Source: Lumnitzera littorea (Eukaryota > Streptophyta > Magnoliopsida > Myrtales > Combretaceae). From it: a stretch of 64,000 nt of DNA. A model generated the notes under the pieces. That model searched no databases, had not been told where the DNA came from, and saw only the letters and a list, made by a program, of their open reading frames with translations. The position numbers were made by a program, and so were the translations under genes. Within the stretch, counting starts at the first letter, position 1. Each line of letters opens with the position of its first letter. Location of the stretch: assembly GCA_024138015.1 (NCBI GenBank), contig JAMXBB010000003.1, forward strand, positions 13,655,739 through 13,719,738. The letters are read 5' to 3'. This document shows, piece after piece, positions 1 through 13,128 of this stretch.

Positions 1-1870
1 GAGCCTTCGAGGGATTATAGGCATCCTTAACCTTTTGCACTATGTTGACAAAGATAAAGTAAGGTTTAGTTCTTACCAGAACAACATCTACATGGAAATG
101 TTACCTTCTTCATCTCTTTGTTGACTTCATCCGAAGTCATCAAAACGTAGCTGCTAATCTGCATATGAACAAGATTATGTCAGCAACGAAACATATACTT
201 ATAGTGAAAAGAGTTGATTGGTACTCACATCATACAGCTTAGCAGTAATGTGTGCTTTATTATAGCTACCTACCCCGTCGATGTCCTTCTTCGTAATCTC
301 CCTATCCTTAGGGAGAATGACTCCTTTCATTAAAGTCAAGGATCTTATCCTAACAACTAGGGCCGAGTCAACGTGTAGGACGTTATGGCTTCAACTCAAA
401 AGAAAGTACTCACCTATCTCATAGTTAAGGACGAACTTGACACTATTGATGCCGGGAGGCTTGTTCCTTATGGCTTTCTTTGTCTTTTCATATAAAGTTT
501 TGGATTTCTTAGATGGAAGCTGATTGGCAAGCTCCTTCCCACTCTTCTTCATGGGATTTGGTTCATTACATGTCTGGGTTAATAGGCCCTTAGCCACCCC
601 GTAATGAATGTTGTCAATGTTGCTTTTATCATTGATTTCTCAGCATGAGTCTCTTGGCATTTCCTCCTAAGGATTGTTCTTAGTTAAGGGAGTTGGTTCG
701 GATATGGCCTTTGCAGCTATGGGTTGTTCAGTGCTTTGACTCATCTTGGTAGGATCAATAACCTTTTTATCAACAGTAACCCTTTTCACGGCCTTCTCTT
801 GTGTGGCCTTTTTCAACGCTACTAGTTGAGCTATAGTTGCCTTGGTGTCTACATGTTTGTCCAATTTTAATTTTTTGGCATTTGCTTAGGTTAGCACCTT
901 TGTAAGATTAACATTGCCTGTACCCATATCTACAATAAATGATAACAATATTAAGAATTGAAGAAAGGAAAATAAATGACTCATGAGATCCTGAGTGAGG
1001 CCTAAAGCAATTATCCCCCCTCCCTAAAGTCATGAGAATAGACTCTATTCGATATAGCAATTTCTTTAACACTTATCTTCTTTATCAGAAAAAATCGATT
1101 CCCCACTCTCATAGCTTTGTATTATCCTTTCGACGCCCTAAAAGATTCTTCCTCCTTTCTTACATCTTTTTAGCAGTAATGGTAGTAGCATCATTCTGCA
1201 TCAGTTCAATATCCCTTGTGTAGATAGGTTCGGTTTACTAGATCCAAAAATCTAGATCTTCATCTGACACAATAGAAACAAACTTATCATGCCACTTATA
1301 GATTTTAGATTCTAACCTATCCATAAACTTACGGCTATGCCAAGTAGTTGCAAAATACTAACTATCGAGTTACCTTCCTATCATGAAGAAAGACTTGAAA
1401 AGCTAGGGCATAACCTTAACCTCCATCTCCTTATAGATGATCTTGAACGCTACAAGAAGTTGATATGTGTTTAGTGAAAACATACTTAGTGTAACTCGAA
1501 AGTAATTAAAAATTGTTTAATAAAAAACTATTTCAAATATATGTGAAACTTATGCTCTCTTAGAAAACACACACTCTCCTCTTCCCTTAGTCTACGCAGA
1601 TTCCATGCCTTAAGAAAATCTTGCCAGTATTTATTGTACTTCAAGACTATTGTTTTAATGGTACCACTTGCTACATTTAGAGAATCAATAAAATAAACTA
1701 CATTGTTATAAAGGTACCTAGCAACATACCTTCCTTCTTTATCTTTTAGATAATTGTTCGTCAAGAAGAGCATTTATATAAGCAAGTTTTTCCCAATGCT
1801 CCATCGTGCTGTTGATTGAGCTACCTAAAGAATATGCCGAATTGTTCCTTGGCGAGGGGAAGTAGCTTCG
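1..1870 (-). pseudogene. Decayed coding remnant, probably transposon-derived
   Basis: Read on the minus strand, several open blocks follow one another from about 1870 down to 390. The first (1773-1528) is rich in K, R, E, Y and W. The middle stretch (about 1380-1240) holds a W-H-S-R-K-F-M-D-R-L-E-S-K segment. The block at 864-667 is Lys/Thr/Pro-rich, and the last, 597-391, is very basic. In-frame stops and frame changes separate them, so no intact protein is encoded. The charged blocks resemble the poorly characterised ORFs that accompany plant retrotransposons, but that is a recollection of style and I see no diagnostic domain. A similar minus-strand remnant lies at the other end of the window. 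Extent and family are uncertain. Confidence 0.35.
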
Positions 1871-2939
1871 ATCTTAGTTACCTTAGAATCTAAAAGAACA
1901 AGTCGATGAATAGTGCTTTGAACCATACTTGATTGAATCTATATGATAAAATCACAAACTTTTGGGAATTTAGAAGACTAAGGTGAGATGTCAAAAGCAA
2001 ACAAGAACTTATGGTTACAGATGAGAATAAAGCAAAGAAATTTGCTTTCAATATGAAAAATCCTTTATATATAAATGATTTTCCTTTGTAACCCTAATAC
2101 AATTATGATGGTAATGATGTATTGATTAGATAATCGAGTGTGGATTAATGACGTATGTTATGAACCAGAGATTTGACTGTTATCGTGTTTCTAATAGTTA
2201 TTAGCCCCTATAGCGTAATGATAGCTAAGATGACAGTTGTCGCACGTGCTACCACAAAAGAGTGAATAAGTGAGAAAATTGAAAAGCTATGGCCTTTCAA
2301 TTAGGATATGATCCGTCATGTTCCAAGATGAAATTCAAAACTTCCCATATCACTCGACAGTTGGGAAACTTACGTCTAAATGCTCAAACCACACAAACAA
2401 GGTGTTGAGCTTTATTTACTCCCATAGTTAAGTTCTTGCTATGATAGTTAGGGGGCAAACATTGATGGTCAGTTTTCACCTTATGACATTATTTGTCTAC
2501 TCAATTGACGAAGGGCCGAGTGACTTTATTTTCGACTGATGCCAATTGGAACTTAACTCATTTGGTAGGCCTTCAAGCTTGGCTTGTTAACAAATCTAGT
2601 TTAAACTTAGGAAAGTAGCGCAAGCAATTGAGATCTAGTACGATCTCATTACATAGCCATCCATTATTCCTACATCTTAAGCATGTGTTTGATTATGAAA
2701 TCTCCATATGTCCTACTATTAATGATTAATTATCATTTTAGACACTTGATTTTTGCCTATAAATATGAGGAGAAAATATTGTAAGAACTCTCTTATAACC
2801 TTAAATTTTATACTTATCTTATTTCTTTCAATGTACTTATTGATTTAGGTATCGGAGTGACTACATTGAGTTAGCTCAGTACTACTTCGTTTTTTGTGTT
2901 TTTGTAGGAACAAGATTCTATCCAAAAATTACTTAACAA
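1871..2939. other. Intergenic, no gene seen
   Basis: No convincing coding sequence, RNA gene or repeat boundary is visible here. Confidence 0.5.
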
Positions 2940-3145
2940 CACATACCACGTGTTATGCATTCATGGCATGTGAATACCAAAATAATGTTGACATATATAG
3001 TAATTGCATGGGTATTTTTAAAATCATTTACCATCTATAATTTGCATCCATCATATATAGCAATATATTATTGGTATTTACACACTACATGTATATTGCA
3101 TGTGTCATATAATATTTATTGAATATTTTCTCCTTGATATTATGT
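2940..3145. repeat. Foldback repeat, MITE-like (family 1, copy 1)
   Basis: The left arm (about 2945-2998, ending AATGTTGACATATATAG) is an imperfect reverse complement of the right arm (about 3050-3112). The right arm reads through TTGGTATTTACACACTACAT and on to a TATTGAAT tract. Related arms occur at 26.70-26.96 kb. A foldback without coding capacity, present at two loci, fits a miniature inverted-repeat transposon. I could not fix the exact ends or a target duplication. Confidence 0.5.
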
Positions 3146-3763
3146 TACAATAGCAAACTTATGTATATATACCTAATATTCAACAACAAGTTATCTTATT
3201 ATGTGATTTATTCCATCTATAGATGAATTTCTTTTGAATAGTTTGTTATTTCGATCAAACCAAACATATCACAACATAACAGCAAAGCAAAAAGATTGTG
3301 GTGTTCGAATATTATTCATTTAATTCTTTGTTATGTAACAATTTCTTTTAATCAAGTCCTATATGTTTTTTGAGTCTTTATAGAAGTATCTTTCTCATCT
3401 CTTATATATCGGTTCTTTTCTTGGACTTGTAATACACACATGTTGTAAATCCTCATCAGGTTTTTGACAATGAGGACATGATGCATCTAACTTAATGTGC
3501 TTTTTTCCTTAAATTTGCAGCAATAGATAAACTATCTTATGTTAACTTCCATCGTCTCAAGGATCTTGTTAGTATTGACTAAATAGATATCAAACTTCGC
3601 ATGAGTGGTAAGGCTTGCAAAAGAGAATATAGTGAGGGTACATTGAGAGATTATTTAGCGTGATCACTTCGATTCTTAAATCAGTTGCGAGTATTTGAAG
3701 AGTATGAGAGCTTGAAAGCAATTAGTAGGTGTCAGAATGTAAAGTATCAAGTAGTCTACTGTT

Positions 3764-3820
3764 GAGGAATGGTATCGTATTTATAGAGGAATGGTATCGT
3801 ATTTATAGAGGAGTGGTATC
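3764..3820. repeat. 22-bp tandem repeat, about 2.6 units
   Basis: Two perfect copies of a 22-bp unit beginning GAGGAATGGTATCG (3764-3785 and 3786-3807) are followed by a partial copy with one change (GAGGAGTGGTATC). It lies in non-coding DNA. Confidence 0.85.
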
Positions 3821-3929
3821 AGCAATTGCAAAGCAATTAGTGGATAGAGCTACTTCTGGAAATATCAGAAAGTGAGTTTATCACATCTGACATGGTCTAA
3901 ATATATAGGAAGTGGTTGCTGACTTAGTT

Positions 3930-4235
3930 TATTGGCTTTATTAGGAATTTTTTAGCCATTAGAAACTTGTTGTAGTTGAACAAGTTGAACTTTAGGTTTG
4001 CACTGAGGGCAGCTACAGATAAGGAATGAGCTTAAGAAAATTGGCACCGACTTGAGAAACCTATGTCCAGAAAGCTCAATCAACAATCTCCATAAAAATA
4101 ACTTTATTTTCGATGAAACCAAAATCCATATCCACCTCCAATTATATCCATTTTTGTTTCCCTCCAATAATAATGTGTATAGGCTTTTTAAAAGAGGTTT
4201 AATTCGTGCTTCCATACAGAAAGAAGGAGCATCCT
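3930..4235 (-). pseudogene. LINE fragment: reverse-transcriptase zinc-binding region
   Basis: The minus-strand ORF at 4215-3952 contains W-R-W-I-W, then S-K-I-K-L-F-L-W-R, then a C-x2-C pair (C-P-Q-C). This is the layout of the zinc-binding domain (zf-RVT type) found C-terminal to the reverse transcriptase of plant L1-like LINEs, where W..IW....P.KIK.FLWR is the hallmark. Neither the endonuclease nor the reverse-transcriptase domain is visible on either side, and the second half of the zinc site is degraded. It is best read as a short, dead fragment of a non-LTR retrotransposon. Confidence 0.6.
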
Positions 4236-6160
4236 AGACCAATATATTTTACAACTAATTTCATCTCGCGCGTCTGAGATTTACTTCAGTACAAACCCAA
4301 ACGCTCACAATCTTTCCAAAATTACGTGAACAGTACATCAGCATCCCCATCCGCTCCCTGCCTTCCACATTTTCGTTGCTGATAAGTGATAATGTTTGGA
4401 CTTTTTGGTATTTTAAAGTTTCTTTTTGATATTTTTTTAACGTATAGTGGCAAGATAAATTAAATGCAATTGTGGAACTATTTTGTTAGTTGCCAGCTAA
4501 ACTTTTTTATTCTTTTCTGTGAATTGAAAGCCTCATCACGATTTGTGGAGTTCATTTATTAAAAAAAAAAAAAAAAAGTTGGGTCCACCAGTTTAGAAAA
4601 CAATGCGTGAAAGAATAGAAGAGTGGAAATAAAAAATTGAAAGGAGGGTAGGGTCTAGGGAGTGTAGCATCTAATCTTTGGCCCAAATAAGATTTGTGTA
4701 AATAAAACATTTTTCGGATGAAAAGTCAGAATTTCTTTTTTATTAATAAATCAATAAAGAAGATACAAAGAAAAGGCTACATCCACAACCAAACGGGTAT
4801 AGCAATAACAAGCAAAAGTGAGTAACTCTCGCCATACAAAAAAGCTCTCACAAGAGACCTGAGAACTAGAGCATGACACCTAAATAACAAAAGGGTGTAA
4901 AGGTTGAGATCTTGGTAATACAATCAAAGAAAACTCTAAAACAAAAAAAAAAAAAAAAAGAATTGTACGGATGACATCCGTGACAGCTCTAGGGTTTAAG
5001 CTTAGTCTTTTTTTTTTTTTTAAAAAAAAAATAAACTTAACATAATTAATGTGGCTAGACACATTTACATTCATTTATATACTTGTTTGGATTGGATTTG
5101 GTAACTAAACTTGTTAACACATATGTTTAATAAACATGTATTATAGACACGTTTGGATTTTAAACAAGAACCATTTTCATATTGGGAATTATAGTATATA
5201 TAAATTGTATACCCTACTATTTACTTATTCTAATTGTTTTCTCATGTTTTCCACTTTGTCTTGAGGTATCAATCTCTCTCTCTCTCTCTTTCTTTTGTTA
5301 TCCATTACTACTACTCTATTATTAATCTCATCAATTGTCCCCTTTCTCTCATCCACTTTGCTTCAGACAGTTTTAAATTTTGATTTCCCTTCTTCGCTTT
5401 AATTTTTTAACATTCTAAATGCAAATATATATATTTCCAATTTTTTTTTTCTATATCTAGACCCATTTATAATGGACACCTTTTTTATCTTCCAACTTTA
5501 TCAGTTAAACCACTTTTTATTAAAACCAAATTGAACATAGGGATCATATTTTGTTTAATTAAGTCATGAAATGTTGTGTGTCAATCTCACGAGACAACTA
5601 TTCCGTAAATTTTTTTACTTAAGGCCGTCTCTTAGCATATAATAACTGAATAAATGTTTGGATTTTCAAACTATCATATTTTTATTGAATTCATCCATAT
5701 AGTTAGCCTAGAAATGGAAAGTTATTTGTGTAATCATTTTGATAGTTTTAACTATAGTTGCATGTGAAAAAGCATTTAGTAAATCTGGATAGTCATGATA
5801 TATATGCATTTTTTAAGTTTTTAAATTATCGGTGGATACAAATCAGATATAAAAATGCTTGTTAAGGTGATTAAATTATTGGCTTAGATCTTCTAATGCA
5901 GATAATATTAATAAATGAGTTGATTATGGATTCAAAATTTCAACAATAAATCTGTTTAGATTCGTACATAAGACATCATGCCTAACACAAATTACTTACC
6001 ATAATTCAACGGGAGGGAAAAGAGAAGACAAAGAAAATAAAAAATCAGTGCAAAAACGAGGTCTAAGGTTGCCTCTGCAGAATTTAGATTTCTAATATTA
6101 CTCTCTCCTTTTCATCTTCTCCATAGTGACCAACACAAAAATATTATTTATTGATATTGA
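4236..6160. other. Intergenic AT-rich stretch
   Basis: There are no genes here. It holds poly-A runs (about 4560-4577 and 4942-4959), a poly-T/poly-A pair near 5010-5030 and a (TC)n tract at 5273-5289. Confidence 0.6.
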
Positions 6161-6164
6161 TATT

Positions 6165-6320
6165 GAGATATTATGTAAATTGATAAATAATATATAAATA
6201 TAGGTAAAATTTAGATATAAAATAATATCTTAAAAAGTATTAATTATATTTTTATCTATCAAAATTTTATAAATATTTATATTTTATTTATTTATTTATA
6301 TAATATATTAATACTATTAA
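6165..6320. repeat. AT-rich foldback repeat (family 2, copy 1)
   Basis: The left arm starts ATATTATGTAAATTGATAAA. The right arm, ending near 6317, is an imperfect reverse complement of it. Another copy with nearly the same left arm, also folding back, lies at 24585-24722. Two copies with inverted arms and no coding capacity suggest a MITE. Confidence 0.5.
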
Positions 6321-6335
6321 AATCTTTTTACGTGG

Positions 6336-6354
6336 ATATATATATATATATATA
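6336..6354. repeat. (TA)n microsatellite
   Basis: An alternating AT run directly precedes the GC-richer island at 6358-6564. Confidence 0.9.
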
Positions 6355-6357
6355 CGT

Positions 6358-6565
6358 CTGGATAAAAGTGAGAAATCCAGGGAAATGAAACAGCCTCCTT
6401 GGGGAACGTGGATGAAGCATACGCTTCATAAATATATTCATGCATGGAATATCGCGCAGGATGTTATGTTCACTACTTTGCATCCACATGGCATACTCGT
6501 CACGGCGCAGTTCTCGCTGCCCCAAACGAAATACGGTTGGCTGAGACCAAAATATCGGCAAGTTN
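6358..6565. other. GC-richer island with palindromes, ends at an N
   Basis: About 200 bases are clearly richer in G and C than everything around them. They contain a perfect 7-bp stem ATGAAGC-ATAC-GCTTCAT (about 6412-6429). Close by is a second inverted pair, ATATTC...GAATAT, enclosing CATGCATG, the RY core bound by plant B3 factors. One plus-strand frame stays open from 6385 to the N at 6565, and two other frames are also open over part of it. I recognise no protein in any frame. It could be a stranded exon, part of a transposon, or sequence whose continuation was lost at the N. Confidence 0.4.
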
Positions 6566-9500
6566 TTTTATTAATTTCTTTTTAAATATAATAATAATTT
6601 ACAGTAATGTGATCTTTTTTTCTTTTTTTTTTTAAATTGTACTAATATATTAATAATTTTTAATTTTTTTTATTAATTTTCAACTTGATATAATTCCAAC
6701 TTTTTTATTTTTTTCCTTTCCAAATTTTATATTTTTCTCATATTTAAGTTTTTAACATTTGACAAGTTTTACAAAAATAAATTATATTAACTTAAATTGA
6801 ATTTTGGATATATTCTTAACATATAATTAACTTATGATTAGTCATATATTATTTGTTTGATGATATTGTTTTTAAAAAATTGTCATTTAGCTTTATAAAG
6901 AAAGTAGTTTTGACATACTATGATATAATAAATATCATGCAAATATTTTTTTTTGGACTTAATGATTTCCCTTCTCTCTTTCTCTTTTTTTTTTTTATTT
7001 TTTTATTTTTTTAAAGGGAGTGTATCGATTAGGCCGACCAACCAGTTCAATGATGGGTTGGCCTGATAGTTTACAATCTATCGGTTCAAATGGTTCCGCT
7101 ATCTTGAGCCATTGGGCTCTTAACGCCTGCAATTCAAGCCCCGTTATATTCGAGCCGGGTTGGTTCAAGATTTAAAATCAATCCTTACATAAGTTTAGCT
7201 TGGCTGATGTTCGAACCTTGCTTGACTTGCTCAAGCCCTGCCTTAAGCTCCTCGAGAGTCCTCTTTCAAAGATCCTCCACCCCCTTTCTTTGACCATAGG
7301 AGAAGAGCTTACCTCCCTTTTTTACTACAATCTTAAGGGAGCTCGTTGGCTAGCATAACTAGGGTTGCCTCCCTTTCCTTACCTTTTTTTCTCTCATAAT
7401 TAAATATTGAATGACCGTTTAACACATAGTCTACAACCTAGCTGTTGAGCTAGGGTAGCCACTCTTTACTAATGTAACAAGTTAGCCTCCACCAATCAAC
7501 ACAAAGAGTAAAAGCTCTTTCTCGTACTAGCAGCACCACCTTCTCGAATTTTCTACTAACCAATCTCTTAGTGCCACTTGTCTTAGCAGATCAAATCCCT
7601 TAACCTACAAATAGGAGTAAGGCCACCTATTAAAGGATCCTTTGGCCTAATTCCTTTACTCTATCATTTATTATGACTACGATTCTCTCTTCATTAACTT
7701 GATTGTTGAAGGGCCCTCACTAATTACGCCATAAGGGACTTTTTTATAGGTCTTCCACTACCTGTGGCTAATGAATCGTTAGGAATTATACCTATGATAT
7801 ATACTATCATCAATTATATTACAAGAAAAAAATAATGCTTATATGTATAAGGCAACAAATTGCTCATTTGTCGCAGTTGAACTTGAGCATAATCTTGATT
7901 CAACTAAAACCATCCATAAGTAAATCTAGGGGAACCTCGAAAAAAATATTAATTATTAAAATTTACTTAAAATGGAAATTTTATATTTTAAAGAGCACAC
8001 ATTAGGGGATAAATTGGTTACTTTTATTAAATTTTAAATCTTTTTTTTTTTTGCAAATTTTGAACTCCCTTAATTACTTAAAAAGTATAGCATGAAAGTA
8101 ATAGTAATTAAATGATTAATGAAATAAAATACACACTAAATTATAGTGTTTTTGCCTTATAACTACTATACTCTTCTAGCCCCACTATTTGGGCATCCCT
8201 TTACTATTCACTTTAAACAAGCAAATCAATTAAGAGATTAGAATCTAAATCTTTTACTTAGCCTCCTTAGCCTAAGCCTTAGAGTCATCCTATGGCTACT
8301 TTCTATACCCTATAAATTATATAGGATACATGGTATCATATAGAATTTATAAATTTTTTTCTTTTTTTGTGAATATCAATATGGCTACTTTTTTTAAAAC
8401 ATATCCTTCCCACCCATTTTTTTTAAAAGCAATCGCTCAATTTAACCAATCTTTCAAACTAAAATATTATTCTTCTTCATAGTACATGCATTAGTAAAAT
8501 TAGATTTCACTTTAATAATAATATCAACTCTTTCATCAAATATAAAACAAGGAAACTATTATGTTATTTTAACTAAGTAGCGGACACACCTTGTAGCTTG
8601 TAAATGATGCTTTAAGTAGAAACTAAAAAATCGGATTCCCTTTTTTGAACTTTACTGAATGATGGATTTAGTGGAGGAAATGGTAGAAAGAAAATGACAA
8701 TAGAGTAAAAACTTAAAAATAAAGATAAAAGGGAAGGGATCGACAAACATTTAGTTTAGGTTTTCTAATATAATGGGCTTTGTTTTATTTTAATGAGATG
8801 ATATTCTTTTTTATTTATCAATTTTATTTAGTTACTATAAAAAGTGGGTACAAGATCCCTTAGAATCTATATTTTTCCTTATAACTTATACCCTATATGC
8901 TTAAAGTACAGGTTCCAATATGAGTACAAGATACTCTAACTTTATACCTGTACCTTAGAGTAGGAATAGATTTTAGGAAATTACTACTTGGAATCTACCA
9001 TGTAACCTTAATTACATACCTAGAACCTACCAAATAGAGTTGGATATAAATAGGTACCATGTACGACAAGGTTACCCATTCACTACTACCTCTAATCACT
9101 ATTAATCTTCTTTATAAAACATTTCGTAACTCTATGATACATCTTTGAATTCATTTCAAACTTAAATTTACTTATATTAAAAATTTAAAATGACCATCAA
9201 ACTTCATAAAAATATAAGTATTTATTTAATATATATTTTCTTATTATCAAAACCAAATTAAAAGACTTAATATATTATTTGTCTCTTATTAAATAGTTTT
9301 CTTTCTATTTTTTTTCCTACAACAACTAATAAAATTAAGTTTTATTGGTAAAAATAATAGTTAACTTACAAGTTTCCACTTGATTACACCATACAATTAT
9401 ATTATCGATGCTATAAGTGTTTTAGTCTTATCACATAAAATATAGTAACTATTATGGTCATATTAGCAGTGCATTAATCTTTTTTCCACAATTCATGTTA

Positions 9501-11460
9501 TGAAAACGAATGGGTATTATTGAACAACTAATTGTATAATTACTTATATTCAATGAAATTTTTAGCATTGTTGATGAAATAGTTCTACAAAGTCATCATA
9601 ACAGAATCATAAAATGCAAATATTTAGTCTATGTTGTATTTTTTGTTTCGATTGTAATTTTTATTTGAATATTTTTGTTATGTACTTTTGTCATTAACAA
9701 AACTTATAAAAGTTTTATATATTAATTATTTTTAGAAATTTAATAGGTAAATTTCGATTAATATATATTGCTGCAATTCAAATGCAAAAAAATCTTTTTT
9801 AAAAAAAAAATTATAAAGTACATCAGAACTCATAATCAGTTTGTAAAAATATCTAATTCTTCCTTACCGTTAAATATTATAAAGTATTGCAGTACACTTA
9901 ATAAAAATATTCTTTTGTATTCTATAAGATGTACTCTAAGTAAAATGACAACGGGTTATTATTCTAGTGGCAATTTCAATATTTGACAAGTACTTCATAA
10001 CTCCTAACATAAAAGGGAGCTCGGGCAATTATAATTTGGTTGTCATTAAAAGTGCAGATATATCTTTTCCTGGTGACACTCTTTTTGTGAAGTCTGTGAA
10101 GTTTTAGCAGAAAAAAATTTAACAACTTTTGTGCAAGTTATTATATTGAACATTTACTACTGGAAAAAAAAAAAAAGCGATATTTTAATAAATCTATAAA
10201 TTTTGGTTGGGACCCCATCCAACATGGTTGGATCTTTCAACCCCTTAACCCTTGTTCAATTCGTTGCAACACCGGTGAGGATTCAGAAACATTGTTACTA
10301 ACGTGTAACAAAAGACTAACATCAAGTGTTAGATACATTCTCTATTTTTGTAAAAACAAATTGAGGTGAGATGACGTAGCGTTGAATTTGGGCTTAAGTT
10401 GGACTTTAACTCGACTTAGTATTTAGGCTTAATTTATTTGCTCTTGCATTAGTTTCTAATTAAAATTATATTGATATACAAACTTGATTATAACTCAGTT
10501 AATACTTAAGCTTAACTCAAGTTCAATTATACTTTTGAATTAGTTGAATTAAATATCATGAAGCTCAAATTTAACTTGATAATTATCAAATTAACCTTGA
10601 GTAAATATGCAATCGAACTCAAGTATCTTGTTAGTAGACTCAATTTGTTCGCACCTCCACAATATCCAAAACTAGCTTTGGACTAAATGGCTAGGCGATA
10701 AAGATGAAGGGTTTAACCAATACTAAACCACAGGAGATGATTTGAAAAAAAGAAAATGAGAAATCCTAAACGTTTTGTCAACTAAATCTTAAACATTTAC
10801 AGAAGTACATTTATGTCCTAAAATTTTCTAGGTTACACCAATTGAATCTTATCCCTTTCTGTATGTACATTTAAAATCCTACATATTTTCTAAAAATATC
10901 AACTGAGTTCTAAAAGAATGTGCCAAAAAATTAACGAAGAGTTAATGGTTGTATGCATTTCGCACTTTGTAAAAATATTTTAGGATTCAAGTGCATATTT
11001 GGAAAGGTTTAGTGTTCAGTTAAGGAAGCCCAAAAAGGATTTAGTACTTAATTGAATTTTGAAAAGGCCTAGAATTGATCCGTAAGAAAGGATTTAACCT
11101 TTTCTGTTTGTAAGAATATTATCTATATTTTAGCAATAAATGATATAAAAAGTCAGATTACCATACATGTGTATAATGTATTACAAGTAAAGAAAAATTA
11201 CATCCAAAATAAATTCAAAAAAGGTACTTGTTTATACCAAATTAGATATTTGGAGTCAAAATGTTAAACTTTATTAGAATCCTTGTAAGCCATGAATATG
11301 TCGGACTTCAAGCTCTTAATAAATAAATACTTCCATAGAATTTTTATCTGCTAAAGATAACTCAGTAATAGAAAATTTCCTTTTGCCATGTTTTTTCTAC
11401 GAGGGTTTAAATAAACCTCTTCAAAAAGAGGAAATTTTGAAAGCTGTATCTTCAGTAGAA
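6566..11460. other. Long gene-free stretch
   Basis: No supported gene was found. Around 7015-7330 the base composition is more even and the motif GGTTC/GAACC recurs, as in subterminal regions of plant DNA transposons, but no ends were found. The region 8870-9065 resembles parts of 25.9 and 39.9 kb and is probably an old repeat. The rest is AT-rich with homopolymers. Confidence 0.5.
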
Positions 11461-11478
11461 TATATATATATATATATA
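11461..11478. repeat. (TA)9 microsatellite
   Basis: A perfect TA run. Confidence 0.95.
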
Positions 11479-12230
11479 AGCTTTAGGACAACTAGTCTTC
11501 ATGAAGTTTTCTTTGTGGAATATTGGTTAACTGTGGAACAACAATGGAAAATTTGATTATTGAAATCTTCGAGAGCCAATAAATTCCCCTAAAGCTTATC
11601 AAGACCTTATTGGTCCTCATTCCCGTACATTTAGGAGTAAGAAATTGAAGTATTTTCTGACCAATTAGTCCATAAAATAAGTCTATACAAGATAATCATG
11701 AATAGATTATGGATAGGGGTAGATTATATCATCCAACCATGCTAGCTCTATTTCGATCAGAAATCCAGCAAACACACTCTTTTAGTCCATGAATTGCTTC
11801 ACAGCTTCTATCGTAAACAAGGGTTGGACGATGACCAAGGCAGATTTAGGGAAGGCATTTCGTAAAGTGGAATGGAGCTCCTCTAGACAAGTTTTTAATT
11901 TTTAATTTTTTCCCCTCAATAGGTATTAGACGCAGAGATCCAATTTCTTGTCTTTTACTATCCTGAGTTTATAAATATTGACCCTCTCCATTGAGAAAGA
12001 AGTTGAGGGAAAAATTGGAAACTAATCAAATTTTTTTTATTCTCTCATGTCATTTTTTCCTTTTGGCTAATGATATTGTGTTGATGTCGAAAGTAGATTC
12101 AGATAAAATGAGGTAAATCCTTGACTCTAAATGCTTTTGAAAGTAGTTAGCATTAATAGTGAGTTAACGCAAGTGAACTATCACATTTGCAAATTTGTCA
12201 ACTTAATAAATACCATTTTTTTTTTCTCTT

Positions 12231-13080
12231 CTAAGTAGCTAAATCTAAAAAAACGACCAAATTACACACAAAAGAAAAAAAAAAAGAAGGGTAATGTCGC
12301 ATTCCTTTCAAAATTTTTGGGAGAGAACTAATCCCTAAACTTTGGCATAGTATCAACCCAGGAAGTGATATCATTAACTCTTGTCCTTTATGAATCATAG
12401 CTAAATCTCTCAAGTAATGTGCTTATTCAACATACCTTATAGCATCAAAGTACTACTCTACTTCACATAAGAAATTATCTAACTTCCTCCTAGGTGGCAT
12501 TGCCTTAAAGTACCTTAGCTTTGGCAATTATACACATAATGCTCACTGAATGGTGATTCCGTTAGCCAAAAAGTGCTCCACAAGATGCTAATTATTTTTA
12601 GAGATTCTCTTTCTTTGTGGCTTTTCTTTCCTTTATAGCCACTTTCTTAAGTTCCATATTATTGATTTAGGCCCTTAAATCTTCCATCTAGGCTTCAAAT
12701 GTGTTATCTCGTGCTTCCAAAATTTCTATGGCATGGTTGAGCATCCCCCGTAATTCACTCGGAGTCCCTCCACAACTCTTCCATGTGGGCCTGTGACTCC
12801 TCCAACCCTTTCTTCACTCTACTGATGCATAACTTCACCTTCTCAAGTATAACACCATTAATCAAGCTTTTTGCCTGGTAAGTTAGTGCTTTGAATGGTG
12901 GGTCTCATCCACCATAGCTTAGATGTCATTCTCCTTGTTAAGAGTCATCTTCACTTTCACTCTACAAGCTCCTACTCCAATGCTACTTGTCAAGGTTTCT
13001 AATTCAAGGAACTTCAATGTGATACTTAAACAATCCAAAGTCTATCAAAGAGTATTAAGTCGACCTAAACACTCAACACA
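12231..13080 (-). pseudogene. Decayed coiled-coil coding remnant, probably transposon-derived
   Basis: On the minus strand the stretch 12930-12760 reads as a charged helical segment that includes A-L-T-Y-Q-A-K-S-L, then V-K-L-C-I-S-R-V-K-K-G-L-E-E-S, with heptad-like spacing. Weaker open blocks continue to about 12231. Stops interrupt all frames, so there is no intact gene. A similar Lys/Glu-rich minus-strand remnant lies at 62.6-63.9 kb, and both may derive from the same class of retrotransposon-borne ORF. No enzymatic motif is visible. Confidence 0.35.
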
Positions 13081-13101
13081 CAAGTTTCACCAGTTTTAGA
13101 G

Positions 13102-13128
13102 AAAGAGAGAGAGAGAGAGAGAGAGAGT
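13102..13128. repeat. (GA)n microsatellite
   Basis: A GA-dinucleotide run of about 26 bases. Confidence 0.9.

Noticed and set aside
6385..6635. Overlapping ORFs in the GC-richer island as genes
   Set aside because: Three frames on two strands are open, none has recognisable domains, and all run into an N or low complexity.
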